Shown one piece after another: positions 1-11,909 of a stretch of DNA of 64,000 bases. The stretch comes from Triatoma infestans. Taxonomy: Eukaryota > Arthropoda > Insecta > Hemiptera > Reduviidae. A model generated the notes under the pieces. It worked only from the letters and a program-made list of their open reading frames with translations. It made no database searches and was not told the DNA's origin. Positions within the stretch are counted from its first letter, which is position 1. Each line of letters opens with the position of its first letter. Made by a program: the position numbers and the translations under genes. Where the stretch lies: NCBI GenBank assembly GCA_011037195.1, contig JAAEAF010014918.1, positions 22,897-86,896 of the forward strand, in the 5' to 3' direction.

Positions 1-2100
1 AGCACATACTTCACTGGTAATATTTTTTATAAAATAATATGAATTTAGCAGCTATACGTATGACTCAAAATTTGGGGTCTCCAACAAGTCCACGCTCATA
101 ACTACCACACCAAACACGCCCCTCTTCAAATATGTATATCTGCATTTCTTCGAAAAAATTAAAGTTTTGAGGCCCCCGAGTACGAAATATCTGTTATTAG
201 AGACTAATCTGCTATTATTAGATACGATTCAATCATCTACATTCTACTATCATGTATCTATTTATATTTTACAAACTATTATACTTTAATGAATAATCAT
301 TAAATGCTCTGCTAAATTTCATATTAAATTGAAAGTTTATATATGAATAAGAATATTGAGGCTGCAATAAGTGAATGTCGTGTTATGTATCATACTGGAT
401 TATGGCCTTGAATAAACATGGTTTAGTTGTAATATTTAAAGGAAATATTGGAAGTTTGCATGAATACAGATGCCCCTAATAACCGTGTGCTTTTTAGTTT
501 TTCAGCAACACTTTCTCTAAACCAAATTAACGACTTAAACAGTTCGACAAAGAGACGAGAACATTTCTAGTGCCACTTTTGGCCTTAAGAATGCTTGAAA
601 CGGATAGCTATGCGAATTTTTAAAATTTTTAACAGTTTAACATTTTAAGAACCTAGGTCAGCTGTGTCAACTAGTTCACACAACTATGCAAACAATTACT
701 AGGTGTGAGAGATCTTTTATAATAATCCTACAACATTACTAGTGACATATTATTATTTAAGTGCCTTCTTAGTGCACTGCCCGCCTCCAGACAGTGTTCC
801 CATGACTTATTTTTTATTTAATTTTTTTTTTTTAACCAAAACTTCATTGTTTAGTTCGGTTGACAAAACACCAGTTTGTAAGTGTTGCTTTTAAATTTCC
901 TCGAAAAGAATATAAAAAGTTCGGGCAGAAGAATTGCAATCTTTTCTAACCATCAGGCCGCACTATAAGCTTTGATGCGTGATTTCATAGATATTAAAAG
1001 AATACCGGAAGAAACTGGAGTCCTTAACAAACATAAGTCTAACGCATAGGCACTCAAAGAAAACGTTAGAAACCGATGTGCCGGCAAAGAAGGAGTCAGT
1101 CTAAGATTAGAAAACCCACTTCAATTTAGTTACAAATTGAACTCCAAGGCTAGCGTGGAAAGTGAGCTAAAGAGGATCATTGCTATGGACGCAGAGCATT
1201 AATTCTTAAGAAAATAACTTATCGACAATATTTGAGTCTAGTTACAGATTCAATTTGTAGCAAATATGGGAAGTTTAGATGAAACTCTTTTCATCTTCTC
1301 GGTAAATCTATAACCATTTTACTCTTGCAGGCGACTTTTGAAGTTTGACGCAGGAAAATTGGTATCGAACTTGAAATCGAACTTGAAACGATGCCGTTTT
1401 GTAAGTGATAAGTTCAATAATTTGAAATGAATTCGGAGGGGAAGGGGTGTTGTATGCAGTTTCTTTACATTGAGGACTTATATGTATTTTTTCCTTAGCG
1501 AGACCTGAGACTACAATAGAATAGGATATAACATTGTCTGGACAATCATTTCCACATATCATTAGCGATATATATCCTATGGCGTTTATTTATGGTCGTG
1601 CGAGAAGCGGCTACCGTTCTTATCTGTTGTTATAAATGATGTTATAGACATTAGTTACTGCCGCTAATTCAGTTACAATCTAATCGAATACCATATCTCG
1701 TTAATTAAACATTAAATTCTTTTAAAAATGAAACAGCACTTCTAACCACCTTGATAAAAATATATATTGAAACAGAATACGTACATTGTAAGAATACAAA
1801 CAAAAAAAACCATTCTTTTCAACTACTAAAAGAGACACATTGAATCTCCCAGACTTTTTCGCCATATTAAGGTGGCGCGGACTCACCTTTCCCTCCTAAT
1901 TCTGGGCGGCAGTAGTCTTTTCCCGCCAAACCGGAGCTTTAATTCATTAAACCTTCGCTCATTAAAAAGTTTTCTTTAATTCTTATAAAGAATTTTAATG
2001 AATTCACCTTTGACAGATTTAATTTTGACTATTTATAAAAAACTGAGTTGAAATGAATTCTTATTTTCTTCGTGATAAAAGAATGATATAATTATGATAA
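1..2100. other. AT-rich stretch without a recognised gene
   Basis: No ORF with family resemblance is seen on either strand. The stretch contains short homopolymer runs and one SINE-derived fragment, listed separately at 761-802. A segment near 160-190 resembles the RepA phrase about 'ttttgaggtcccctgag', but it is too short to call. Confidence 0.6.
761..802 (-). repeat. SINE-B body fragment
   Basis: The phrase 'gtgcactgcccgcctccag' followed by 'acagtgttc' matches fragments at 26318-26370 and 59020-59060 and the body of the tRNA-headed SINE at 45072-45308. No tRNA head is present, so this is a decayed 3' piece. Confidence 0.45.
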
Positions 2101-2159
2101 TAAAAAATCTGTTTGTGAACATCATATATGACTTACTCTTAGTATAATTTGCACAGTTA

Positions 2160-2640
2160 TAATTGAAAAAAATCTCCTTCAGAATCGCCAATTTTTTTTA
2201 CTTAAATTTAACTGACTTCAATATTCAATGTATAGTGGGGGAAACTAAAAACGACAATTTGACCGTCCAGCTTCCCCAGAATATCCCCTCCCTCAAAATT
2301 TACTTCCTCAGAAAAATGTTACAAACAGAAATTATATATTTCTCTAAAGTACCATTTTACGATTCTATCGTCTATATAATATTGATTGTAATTACATTTT
2401 CTTGCAAAATTCTGAGTGTGGGGGGAAAAAAAATTAGACCGGAAGTGCGATTTTGTTGAAGAGATTTTTCAGTTTTCTGTGAATTTTTTTTTTAATGAAG
2501 CTCCCCCCTGGTAAATTTCATGAAACATGATACACTAACTAGACATCACTTTTATAGATAACTTGTTCTGACAAAATTCATTAGTTTTTGTGGGGGGGAG
2601 GGGGAGGAATGGGTTATGCTATCATCTAAAAAAAGGTTTT
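2160..2640 (+). repeat. RepA-related module fragment
   Basis: The segment carries the phrases that recur in RepA modules: 'ctctaaagtaccatttt', 'tatacgattctatc'-like text, ACCGGAAGTG at 2438-2447, 'tttttcagttttct', and a G-rich tract near 2590-2610. The terminal palindrome is absent. An ORF of 98 codons here is an accident of low-complexity sequence. Confidence 0.5.
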
Positions 2641-2925
2641 TATTAAGTTAAACTAATTTAGACTTTTTGTTACGTTCAGATTCTCTCTCTCTCTGTGATG
2701 TAAAATTGAAAACAAATAAATATCTAGTGAGAGAATCAAAAATTTGAAGAAACAGTGTCACTAATAAATATGCAAATTGATGTAAGTGAACGTATAATCG
2801 TTAATTTTTGCGTAATTTTGGTATTTTCTAGTTTTTTAATTTACTAATTTAAGAGCTTACGTAAATATGCTGAAATGTAGCATGACTCTTTTGTATGGGG
2901 ATTTGCTCAAAGGCAAACAAATATA

Positions 2926-3778
2926 CAGTAAACTCCCTATTATCCGTGCATGAATTTAATTTAAAAATTCCACGCATGGATCAAGGGGTTATCTCATTAA
3001 TGAAACGACATTACCACAATGACCTTATTAAAAGCTTTTGTAATGAAGGTGATGATTTGGTTAAATTTTGGAAAATATGGCAATACTTGATGCATACATG
3101 ATGTAACTCAATATCGGAACAAAATAAAGCCAATAATACCCGTTCGATCGTAGAGATATCACCTCCTACATCTCCTTATTCACCTTATGTAGAAGGTGAT
3201 TTTTTTGGATCCTATCGAGCCCGAGACGAGTGAAATAGTATCTGAAATGAGTGAGCTAATGGCAAATTTAGGTGGCTTTGAAAATGTTGATAGAGAAAAT
3301 ATTGAGGAGTGGTTAGAACATGATTCATGTGATGGAGGTTTTCAAGTTATGAGTGGCGCGGATATTATTTACGATCTCATTCAACCAGAAGAGCAAGAGA
3401 ATGAAGCTGAAAGTGGAGAAGAAGAAATTATCAATCGCATTAGTCACAACACGGCCCTGAATTCTGTTGACACTTTGTTGGAGTACATCGACAAATGGGA
3501 ATTCAAGTGTAACGACATAATAGTTCTTAGAAAAATTCAAACTGATATTAAAAAAATCATTAAAAGATTCCTGCAAAAAACCAAAATCACGATTTTCCTA
3601 CCAATAATGAGTATTAAACATGTTAAAATAATTGTCTGCCTTAGAAATGTATAATATGTTGTATTTTAGAAATAAATAATTCAAGTAACCGAAATCGAAA
3701 TAGTTCAAATTAACCATGTTTTTCGATTATCCGTGCCGCCTTTCCCCACCATTAGCCCGGATAATCGGGAGTTTACTG
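2926..3778 (+). mobile_element. Tigger/pogo-type DNA transposon, internal deletion derivative
   Basis: Inverted termini are visible: CAGTAAACTCCC..ATTATCCG at 2926-2946 and its reverse complement at 3758-3778. Both ends are flanked by TA (2924-2925 and 3779-3780), the target duplication used by Tc1/mariner/pogo elements. A second copy of the subterminal 'gattatccgtg' lies at 3725-3735. The 5' TIR runs almost directly into the C-terminal half of the transposase, so the DNA-binding region and most of the DDE domain have been deleted. At 853 bp it is non-autonomous. Confidence 0.85.
2976..3654 (+). pseudogene. Tigger-type transposase, C-terminal remnant
   Basis: Conceptual translation gives MDQGVISLMKRHYHNDL starting at 2976, the block that follows the middle catalytic region in Tigger/jerky-type DDE transposases. 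After a frameshift and stops (near 3099 and 3153) the frame at 3196-3654 continues with EEWLEHDSCDGGFQVMSG, an acidic EEQENEAESGEEE stretch, and ISHNTALNSVDTLLEYIDK. This is the usual Tigger C-terminal order. Helix-turn-helix and CENPB domains are missing. The ORF is broken and cannot encode a transposase, and the 152-codon ORF is only its tail. Family assignment is from recognised motifs, not a search. Confidence 0.8.
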
Positions 3779-3934
3779 TATATTATACTATACTAATTTC
3801 TAGGGAAAACACTCTTTTCTACCAGCGAAAGAGAAGCACATTTTTAATCGATTGTTATGTGAGCTTCATAACTAAGTTCAGATTTTTTTCTATTTACTCC
3901 AAAATAGAACAACAGCTACTTGATGCTTTGGAGG

Positions 3935-4449
3935 TGTGATGGATGCAAGAAACTTGAAATAATATTAGATTATAAATAAATCGAAATTAAGAAAAAGATT
4001 GACATTCCCTTGCAAAAGGACAAGACCAGGTATACAAGTCCAGTTACTCGTACGGTTCAAGAACAATTATGGCATTGTATTACCCCCTTCTCCTCACAGG
4101 GGAGGTATTGAAGAAACAAAGAGAAGAGATATTTTAAGACAGACAAGTGCTACAAATCAAAGTGAAGGCATCAGACCAGTATCCTATACCAGTATCAAGT
4201 TATAAGTTAAAACATAAGAGTTTGGCATTTAATCTAGATTAATTAATTGATTTATACTTAATCGCTGTGATATTATAAAGCTATTTCTATTAACTATTCA
4301 GTTAGAAAATATATTTATTTTATAATCAGTGGTGCTTTCTTGATTATATTCTTATACTTCTATATTTTCCTCAAACAAACATATAAGCCCTTTTCGCTAA
4401 AACGCTCACGCCACAAGCTACCTACACACATCCACACCAAAACATTACA
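3935..4449 (+). mobile_element. Solo-LTR-like repeat, copy 1
   Basis: This 515-bp unit starts TGTGATGGATGCAAGAAAC and ends CATTACA. It is flanked by GAGG on both sides (3931-3934 and 4450-4453), a possible 4-bp target duplication. The same start, the phrase 'cccccttctcctcacagggg' and the end phrase 'cagtggtgct..cttgatta' recur at 39942-40403. Related copies lie at 34962-35537, 15400-15754 and 56833-57735. The TG...CA ends and the absence of coding sequence fit a solo LTR. No gag-pol is in the window, so the class remains open. Confidence 0.55.
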
Positions 4450-4619
4450 GAGGGTATATCGGCAATTTGTGATGAGACGTCTGTGAAAATTAATATTTTA
4501 AGTGGGCACTTTTTTTTTTTAAATTTTTATTACATCTCCTTATTCACCTTATTCTTTGAGGATCGCCTTATTTGACATCTCCAGTTTAGAAGAAAGCCTA
4601 ACGTCAAGTTTCCCCCACA

Positions 4620-4900
4620 GAAATCTGCAAAAAACAACCAGAATAATTTTTCAAATAAAAGTGATTGGCCAAGTTTAAAAAAAATCGAAAGTGATTGGCC
4701 AAGTGTTCGAAATCATTTTCGAAGAAATGTGAAAAAACTGAAAAGAACCATTCAGTATCACATTTTCAGTTAACAAAAGTTGGCTGAAACTTTGTGTAGA
4801 ACCCCTGGTGATGCCGTAAATTAATATTAAGTTTAAGCATCCTGCGGTTTTTCATTTTTTGATTTATTCTGTTGTTCTGTCTTTCCATCCCCTCCCACAC
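4620..4900 (-). repeat. RepA-related fragment (minus strand)
   Basis: The reverse complement contains recurring RepA phrases ('aatcgcaggaagctt'-like text, 'tttttcagttttttcac'). A 17-bp phrase 'aaagtgattggccaagt' is present twice in tandem (4659 and 4688). Confidence 0.4.
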
Positions 4901-6470
4901 ACTCTCTCTCTCGTCACACACACACAAATTCATTCATAAAATAACAAAAGCGTGCACAATGGACGTCAAAACGTATTTTTTTCATGAAATGACCAAAAAG
5001 TTACGTGATTGCAATATTTCCCCGTACAGCAGTAAAGAGAAAGTAAAACTAAGGAAAAAGTTGTAATGTTTGGGATAAGCCAAGGCCAATCGCTTCTTTC
5101 CCTCCAAAAAAAAACTTTTCCAATCAGTCTTTGAAGTTTAGCGGCATATTACATATGTAAAGGTATATATATGTATATACATATAATAACAAATATCTAT
5201 GTGTGTAGTGTAGTGGGCCAGTTTACAAATTTCAAGGAATGCTCATCCATTTACTTTGTAATTAAGTCGACTGGGGTCTGTGTATTGCGTGTAGTGAAAT
5301 TTTACCATTAATTATGGCGTCAGTTGGCACTAGTGTGATTAATTACCGTAAACGGCACAACAATCAATACCAACATTGGGAGATAAATTGTCCCTAACTG
5401 CTCGCTCCACACTTGTTGGCCATTCCGTTCTATCTACCCTCCATCCTCAGAAAAAGGATATTTAGGTAGCTATGTATATATATATATTTTTTGTTTCTGG
5501 TGTATTTTTATTCTTTTTTTTTTTTTGTTATGTTGGCTAACTTTAGGGAAAGAGAAGGTGTTGTTCCATTGGCAAGTGGCAGACCTGGTTTCACTTATTT
5601 ATTGTAATCTTTACGGACATAGCAATCTAAAACGTAGCGACATTAAGTCTTTTCAGCAAGCGTTGTCGTTTAGCAATAACATTACCTTTTTGTATACTCC
5701 ATTAGTTAAATAAATCATTTCATTATAGTTATTACATTTTAAATGAAAAGATAAACTTAATACTTTAATTTATCGTATGAATATGACAGATTTGCTTGGA
5801 AATTTAATTAGCGTTCGTACAAACTGAACTTGTCAGACTTACAAACTGAATTGCCACTTCATTGTAAAACAAAACACACACTGAAGTGAGATAGGTTATG
5901 ATGCTATCTTGGACTACAGCATACGAAAATCTCGATTTATCATATTTGTAGCTAATCTTTAAATGTGTCAAGGACAATCAAGCCCCTTACTTGATCTTGG
6001 AACAAAGGAACTACAATTCAGATAACTATCTGATATTTTTAAATTTTGTGATCAGACCAACCGTCTGCAAAAACGCCAGTACAACCTGTTTGTTGACAAA
6101 AAAAAAAAAATGAGAACACTCTCCGAAAAATTTTGGCACGAGATATGTAATGGAGAATGGTGAATCCAAAGCTGAAGGAAATGTTCGGGAAGCCAGATAA
6201 ACAGTCTTTATACTGATAGGTTCTGTACGAAGGAGCGGATGCTATATGAATACCACAGAATATTATGGATTATAGTTAAGATAGTAAGAATGACTCCTAT
6301 TTGTAAATAATGATTTTTTCAGAAAGAGGAAGTGTCTTAGGGGAATGGTTGAAAGTTATTCTTATTTCTAAAACTACCATTCGAGTAAACTACGTTAGCG
6401 CTGCATATTATTTTTGAGAAAAATTAAGAATTTTCGGTAGAGTTTCCTGCACAAAACTCAGATTTAGATT
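4900..6470. other. No recognised gene
   Basis: AT-rich sequence with TA/CA microsatellites and a perfect palindrome of alternating purine and pyrimidine near 5166-5183. ORFs are short and without recognisable domains. Confidence 0.5.
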
Positions 6471-6475
6471 AGAAA

Positions 6476-7150
6476 CGGGGATGGCGGGTCTCATTCCACT
6501 GCGATCTACAATAAGAGGTCTATTGTGGATTCCCTGAAATTATAGGACAACCCTCAGCTTCGCTCTCTTAATCAGGCTCCGTCAGCAAAACTGATACTGG
6601 CTCCGTCATGAAACTCGTGGCTTCGGGATTGTTTGTCTCCAGCTGAAGAAACCTTGTCCTCGCCAGGCAGGCACACTCACAAAGGATGTGTACCGGGATT
6701 TCCTCCTCAGCCTTGCAGAAGCGGCATACCGCTTTATCTGCAAGTAGTAATTGGTGCATGTGCCTATTCAGCCTACAATGCCCTGTTAGTAGATCCTTAT
6801 ATCCCTTCGGATATAGCTCAGTAGATCCCTGGTAAATTTAGGCAAATATCTCTTAATGAAGAGCTTTTCCTGCCTCTGTCTTGTGTTCTCTCCCACCATT
6901 GCAGACGCTGTTCTTCTATCCAACCTTTGATAGAAATTTGAATTAGGCTCCTGGAAAACCCACAGAAGGGTTCGGGACCTATAAAGGTATCCTTCGAACC
7001 CTCCCTCGCTAGGGCGTCTATCCTCTCATTGTCCAGAAACCCCACATGTCCCGACACCCAGGCGAGTGTCAACTTGTTCCGAGCACCCACCTCGGTTAGG
7101 GCACTTAGGCTGTCCACGTCAGTCTTGAGACTATTTGGTATGAAGAAAGA
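6476..7150 (-). mobile_element. Non-LTR retrotransposon 3' fragment (RNase H plus zinc knuckle)
   Basis: On the minus strand, 7117-6818 encodes an RNase H C-terminal half: LAWVSGHVGFLDNERIDALA includes the SGHxG...N..ID.LA block, followed by FIGPEPFCGFSRSLIQ. The continuing frame (6795-6570) gives LLTGHCRLNRHMHQLLLA, then CRFCKAEEEIPVHILCEC, the CxxC..H..C knuckle that ends ORF2 in jockey/I/R1-related LINEs. The stop after LTEPD is followed by a 3' UTR to about 6476. Reverse transcriptase is absent, so the copy is 5' truncated, and a frame break near 6820 makes it a pseudogene. The same arrangement recurs at 30480-30915. Confidence 0.85.
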
Positions 7151-7159
7151 GCCTGACTA

Positions 7160-8500
7160 TTGGAGTTCGAAGTCCTAAGTCCTGGTTGAAATTAAATAAT
7201 AAATTTTGTTTTTATGCAAGAAGGATCGTTGCATATTTTGAGGTCAAATTGTTAGCTTAGTTTTAATTCATTTAATTTTTAGGATCTGGCCGGCCTTTCC
7301 TTCAAAAAATGCTTTTCCATATGTTGTTCAAATGTTAAATTAATTGTTCAAATGTAATAAACTTATTGTCATGATATCTAATTGATTGGGGGACGCATAT
7401 TATCAGGGTGGATTATCAAGGTTGATTTGATATATAAGCTAATGTAGACAATCTGATATATTATATTCCGGAACATTAAACCTTCTGATGTTGACGTCGG
7501 CAAGAACAGTAGTAATAATTGCCGCCTAACTGTTATACAGGTAAGTCAAACTAAGTAAATCTATTACTACCACAACTACCTGTTGCTGTGGAGTTACTGA
7601 CTCCAATGCTCGCTCCACTTCTCTCAGCAGAAAGTCTGTAAAATGTGAGTCTTTGATGTGTGAATCAAATGTCTTACCTAATAATCATATACGATTGTGT
7701 ATATCTAATCGATTGTATTTTTTAATTAAACAATATTTTATTTATTTATTTATTTTTTTTTACTTTACTCTTTATTACTTTTTCTTAGTCTTGTAAAAAA
7801 AAGTAAGGACTACAAAATGTCAAATTTTCACCGGAAATGAGGTGTATAAAATACCCCGAATCACATAATTACAAAACACATAATTTGAGATCTCCTAAAC
7901 ATTAAAAGATGTGTAAAAGATGTACTATCTCTTACTAGAAAAATAAGAGATAGTATTGCGATTGTATTAAACATCATATTTGAAGAGAAGGTCAATATCT
8001 CATAACTAGAAATCCATATTATTACAAATACAGTATTGGCACTTTTATTATTTAAATATTTCCCCGGGTGAAAATTGATCTTAGGTGCGTTCTAGGGGTA
8101 GGGTTAAAGTCTAATTTCTACAATTCGAGTATACTATTGGTAGCGCTGTATATTCGACTATACTATAGTTTGCATATTACTGGTTAATTTAAAATATTTA
8201 TTGAAAATTCCTTAGTTAGCAGGAAATTTGTGAATAATTACAGAACAGCAGTTGAGAGTTTATATTCAAATGTAATTACAGTAAATCAAATATAGATTTA
8301 CATTTTAAAAGATTCTATTCTTCTAAAAAACAATTGCAAATCTATTTATTTACCTCTTTACGAACATTGTTTGAAAATATTTTAAGGAAGCATTAGAACA
8401 CAATCAGAATGCAAATGAGCTATATCTAATTAGCGAAAATATTGTAGTATATATTTGAAATTAGAAATGTTAATTGCGAGTTTAACGATCAAAATTACAA
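7160..8500. other. No recognised gene; small hairpin and RepA-like scrap
   Basis: A 10-bp perfect inverted repeat (CTATCTCTTA / TAAGAGATAG) lies at 7926-7954. Positions 7790-7860 resemble the RepA head in diverged form. A donor-like ACAG|GTAAGT at 7537-7546 has no convincing exon around it. Confidence 0.4.
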
Positions 8501-8525
8501 ACGATTTAATTGATCATGAACTGAC

Positions 8526-8558
8526 CATTCAAGCCTATAATGTTAATAGGCTTGAATG
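8526..8558. repeat. Perfect short hairpin
   Basis: CATTCAAGCCTAT and its exact reverse complement form a 13-bp stem around a 7-nt AT-rich loop. It is not part of any repeat family recognised in this window. Confidence 0.8.
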
Positions 8559-8642
8559 ATCGTAATGATAAAATTGAACCGCAAAGATTCATCATGTTGT
8601 TTTATGCTTGTTAGTAAATATTTCCTCGATTCATTAGTTGGT

Positions 8643-8664
8643 AGAGAGAGAGAGAGAGAGAGAG
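8643..8664. repeat. (GA)n microsatellite
   Basis: Uninterrupted GA dinucleotides over about 22 bp. Confidence 0.9.
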
Positions 8665-8960
8665 CATTATACTGCAGTTTTACTGGTATAAGAACAGTAT
8701 AGTTTTCAATTAGCTCATTATGTAATTTCCACATCAATAAGTTAATTGAGAAATTACTATAAATACAATTTCTTTTTTTTCTACGACAATTAAAATATCG
8801 AAAGCTTGATCAAATAAATTCCCACCAATGATGACCATCAATTTTACGGTTCAATTATGATAACTTCCGTCCAATCTGTAGCGAAACAAATAGAAAACAA
8901 GAATTGTTCCTTTTATACACTAGAATGTAACAGAAGATTTTAGGGCAAGGGTCTGACCTT

Positions 8961-9914
8961 TTTCTTTCTCTTCTCTTAGTAAGAGGAAGTATTGTAAAGG
9001 TACCAAATTTTCGATATTGAGTGTTCACCCGGAAATATTCGTTTTGAGGTCCCCTGAGTCCAAAAAAGTGGTTTTTAGCAAATGGTCTGTGAGTGTGAGT
9101 ATGTGAAAAATGCTGTGCATAGCTCAAAAAACGAAAAATCGCAGAAAGTCCAACCTTGATATTCTGTTTAGGTATCACCATGGGATCCGACATTAGGTCA
9201 TCTGTCAAAGTTCCTCCACCGAAACTACCACTTTACTGAGTGGTTTTTCAATTCTTGCCATTTTCTCAAAAATAACTCTGACGATTTTCTTTAAACTTGG
9301 TATATAACTACACATACAAACATCTACAACTTTTATTTAAAACATTTCAGAGGGATGAGGTTAGGTTTTCCTCTAAAGTGCTATTTCAATTAAATATACA
9401 ATTCTGGCATCTAAATAATGTTAATTAGAATTAAATGTATTGTTGAAATTCCGAGTTTGAAAAAATCGGATGACCGGAAGTACGTTTTTCTTGTAATGTA
9501 TTTTTCAGTTTTCTCGTATTTTCTCGAAAACGGCTTCAATGATTTTCTCTAAACTAAGAATGTGAACTACACATATAAAGAGCTACAACTTTTATTTGAA
9601 ACATTTCTCCTGATAAAGTCATGTAAGGGGCTTTTGGGGTTGGGATGGGGTTATGTTTTCTCTAAAGTGCTATCATATTTAATTATACAATTCTATCATC
9701 CAAACAAAATTAATTACAAATAAATAGATGGCCAAAATTCGAAGTTTCCAGAAAATTACTAACCGGAAGTGCGCTTGCACTGAACAGTTTTTTCGGTGTT
9801 CGAGGAATTTCATTAAATTTGGTAAACTAACTACAAAATTTGTCAATTACAATTTTGAAAGCTAGAGTAAGAAAAAATTGTGTGAGTGTTTCATACTAAA
9901 TTTTTTTTTTTTTT
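8961..9914 (+). repeat. RepA copy 1 (modular dispersed repeat)
   Basis: Head: a palindrome-like 'ctcttagtaagagg', then 'ccaaattttcgatattgag', 'ttgaggtcccctgagtcc', 'aagtggtttttagcaaatgg', a GT-rich patch, 'cgaaaaatcgcagaaagt' and 'aggtatcaccatgggatccg'. The body has two modules, each running from a CCGGAAGT site (9473 and 9762) through 'ctacaacttttatttgaaac', a G-rich tract, 'ctctaaagtgctat' and 'caattctatcatc'. The tail is 'gagtaagaaaaaattgtgtgagtg' in phrase, ending in a T tract. No coding capacity is seen. The transposon class is unknown, and the terminal palindromes and fixed ends argue for a mobile element. Confidence 0.7.
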
Positions 9915-10264
9915 GTGAAATGGTTTTATTTGACAATAAGGTGAAGGCCATGGATCCCTTTTCCATTCAAGATGATTGAATCATTCTCACTTAAAATAAT
10001 CGTGTTTTATCAGTGAGTAAAGTTATGCTTTTTTTTATACTCGTATAAATCACGCTATCCGAGCGAGTGTGGCAACTGAACGATAGTGTAAACATAATTT
10101 ACTCACGTGTTGAAATAATAAATTTTTGTCTGCAACCGCATTAAATTCTTTCTCAACTTACATGAATAAACAATAAAAAGTATGAAAAAGTGCAAATACC
10201 GAGAATATACTTTAATTAATGTTAAATACTATCTCTCAATCTTTCTCTTAGTACAACCCCAAAT

Positions 10265-10474
10265 CCGTTGTTATTTAGGATTTGTTGTGAAATATGTTCG
10301 AACTTATTTTGCGTATTGCCGCTAGATGTCCAGGATAGTTAGAGTTGAATAATATTACTTTTCTTCACTTGTGAGAAAATTGAAAAAAATAATTGCTGCT
10401 TCTACTTTTGTCATTTGTGATAAAAGTAAAAAATTCATTCACTACTTTTGATTTAATAATTGTCATATTTTTAT
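10265..10474 (+). repeat. ~210-bp direct repeat, copy a
   Basis: The block from 'ccgttgttattt' to 'ttgtcatatttttat' recurs at 11059-11260 with roughly 90% identity by eye, about 0.8 kb away in the same orientation. Both copies hold 'ttattttgcgtattgccgct' and 'tttgtcatttgtgataaaag'. The pair could be a segmental duplication or terminal repeats of a small non-autonomous element with a ~580-bp interior. Confidence 0.75.
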
Positions 10475-11058
10475 ACAGTTAAAGAAAAATAAATTTTTTA
10501 ATGAAAAATGCTCAATTAAGAAAACAAAAACAAAAAATCTGGAATGAAATAATCAATGACTTTCTTTTACTACAATTTATACAATTTAATTGATAAATAG
10601 AGGACATGGTAGCTGAGGACGCGAATAAAGATAAGTCATAAGCAGACTGAATTGCATTGATGCTTAAATTCAAGAAGAGATGAGAAGAGCAATTGCTCCA
10701 AATCAATAGTCAGTACTATATTGAGATGCTTGAAAATATAGTGAATCTGCAATTCTAAAAAAAGCTTTGTGTTTTGTGTAGAAGAACGGCGTTTTACTCC
10801 CGGTTAACGGTTGCTCACATATTGCGCAATCAATGATCAAAACAATTGAAAAATTATGGAAGAAAGTTTTTGCCACATGGCTCTCTAATATAATATAGCG
10901 TGGCTCTCTCACCGTCAGATTTCTCAAGGTCCTCTCAAGAAGTCAGTGGACTTAGCGTCAATTTCCACAGCAATGAAGAAATGTAAACAAATATGCGTTT
11001 ATTGGGCTCACACACTTCAAGGGTAAAAAGTTTTTTTTTTTAATGGCGGCTTAAACAA

Positions 11059-11260
11059 CCGTTGTTATTTGGGATTTGTTTTTAAATAGGTTCGTACTTA
11101 TTTTGCGTATTGCCGCTAGATGTCAGGATAGTTAGAGCTGAATAATATTACCTTTCTTCACTTGTGAGAAAATTGAATGGCTGCTTTCTACTTTTGTCAT
11201 TTGTGATAAAAGTAAACAATTCATTCACTACTTTTGATTTAATAATTGTCATATTTTTAT
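11059..11260 (+). repeat. ~210-bp direct repeat, copy b
   Basis: Partner of 10265-10474. It differs by a few substitutions and a short deletion after 'gtgagaaaattgaa'. Confidence 0.75.
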
Positions 11261-11638
11261 GACATGGGACATGTGAAAATGCGTGAATAAATTAATTGAA
11301 TTATATCAAAAAATAGATAAATTTTGTGTTCATTAATAACCACATTAAAACTATAATTATTTATCTCTTTTTCATTTTCCACTGGAATCATAATGGATGT
11401 GGTTTAGATAAACAATTTTAGCACTCGTACAAACATATTGTTTGATTGCATCTTTTTATGTTTACTTAAATTTAATAATTGTTAAAACTGTTATTTAATT
11501 TTGTAAAATAATGAAAATTAAATGAAATTAAATTATTAAGATAATTCAGAAATTAGCAGTCTAAAATAATAATTAATTAAACAATGGATAACTCAAAGGG
11601 ACTACCAAAAAAAAAAAAAAAAATACGAGATATTTGAA

Positions 11639-11697
11639 TGACGTCAAATAATATTGGATCTTGAGAATGACGTCAGTTCCGCCAACGTGTGATGTCA
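11639..11697. promoter_or_regulatory. Cluster of three CRE-like octamers
   Basis: TGACGTCA occurs exactly at 11639-11646 and 11668-11675, with the one-mismatch TGATGTCA at 11690-11697. TGACGTCA is the consensus for CREB/ATF bZIP factors. Two perfect sites and a near site in 59 bp of AT-rich DNA look non-random, but no adjacent gene is recognised and function is unproven. Confidence 0.35.
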
Positions 11698-11909
11698 TCT
11701 CCATTCTCACTACGTAAAGCCGGCTTTGTATACAACAAATTATCATTCAAATGGTTTGCTGACATTGTCCATTGTGTTAACCGATAGTTATGGGACAATG
11801 ATTTAAACAGATATCAATATTGTTATGTATACATTATTGTTTCTTTTATTTTATTATTTCTTTTAAGTTTTAAAGAAATGTTTGTGTGTCACAATCTCTT
11901 GAAGTGTTG

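Noticed and set aside
7537..7546. Splice donor ACAG|GTAAGT as the end of a plus-strand exon
   Set aside because: No acceptor with a pyrimidine tract and no coding-like open frame lies upstream; a single donor match is expected by chance.
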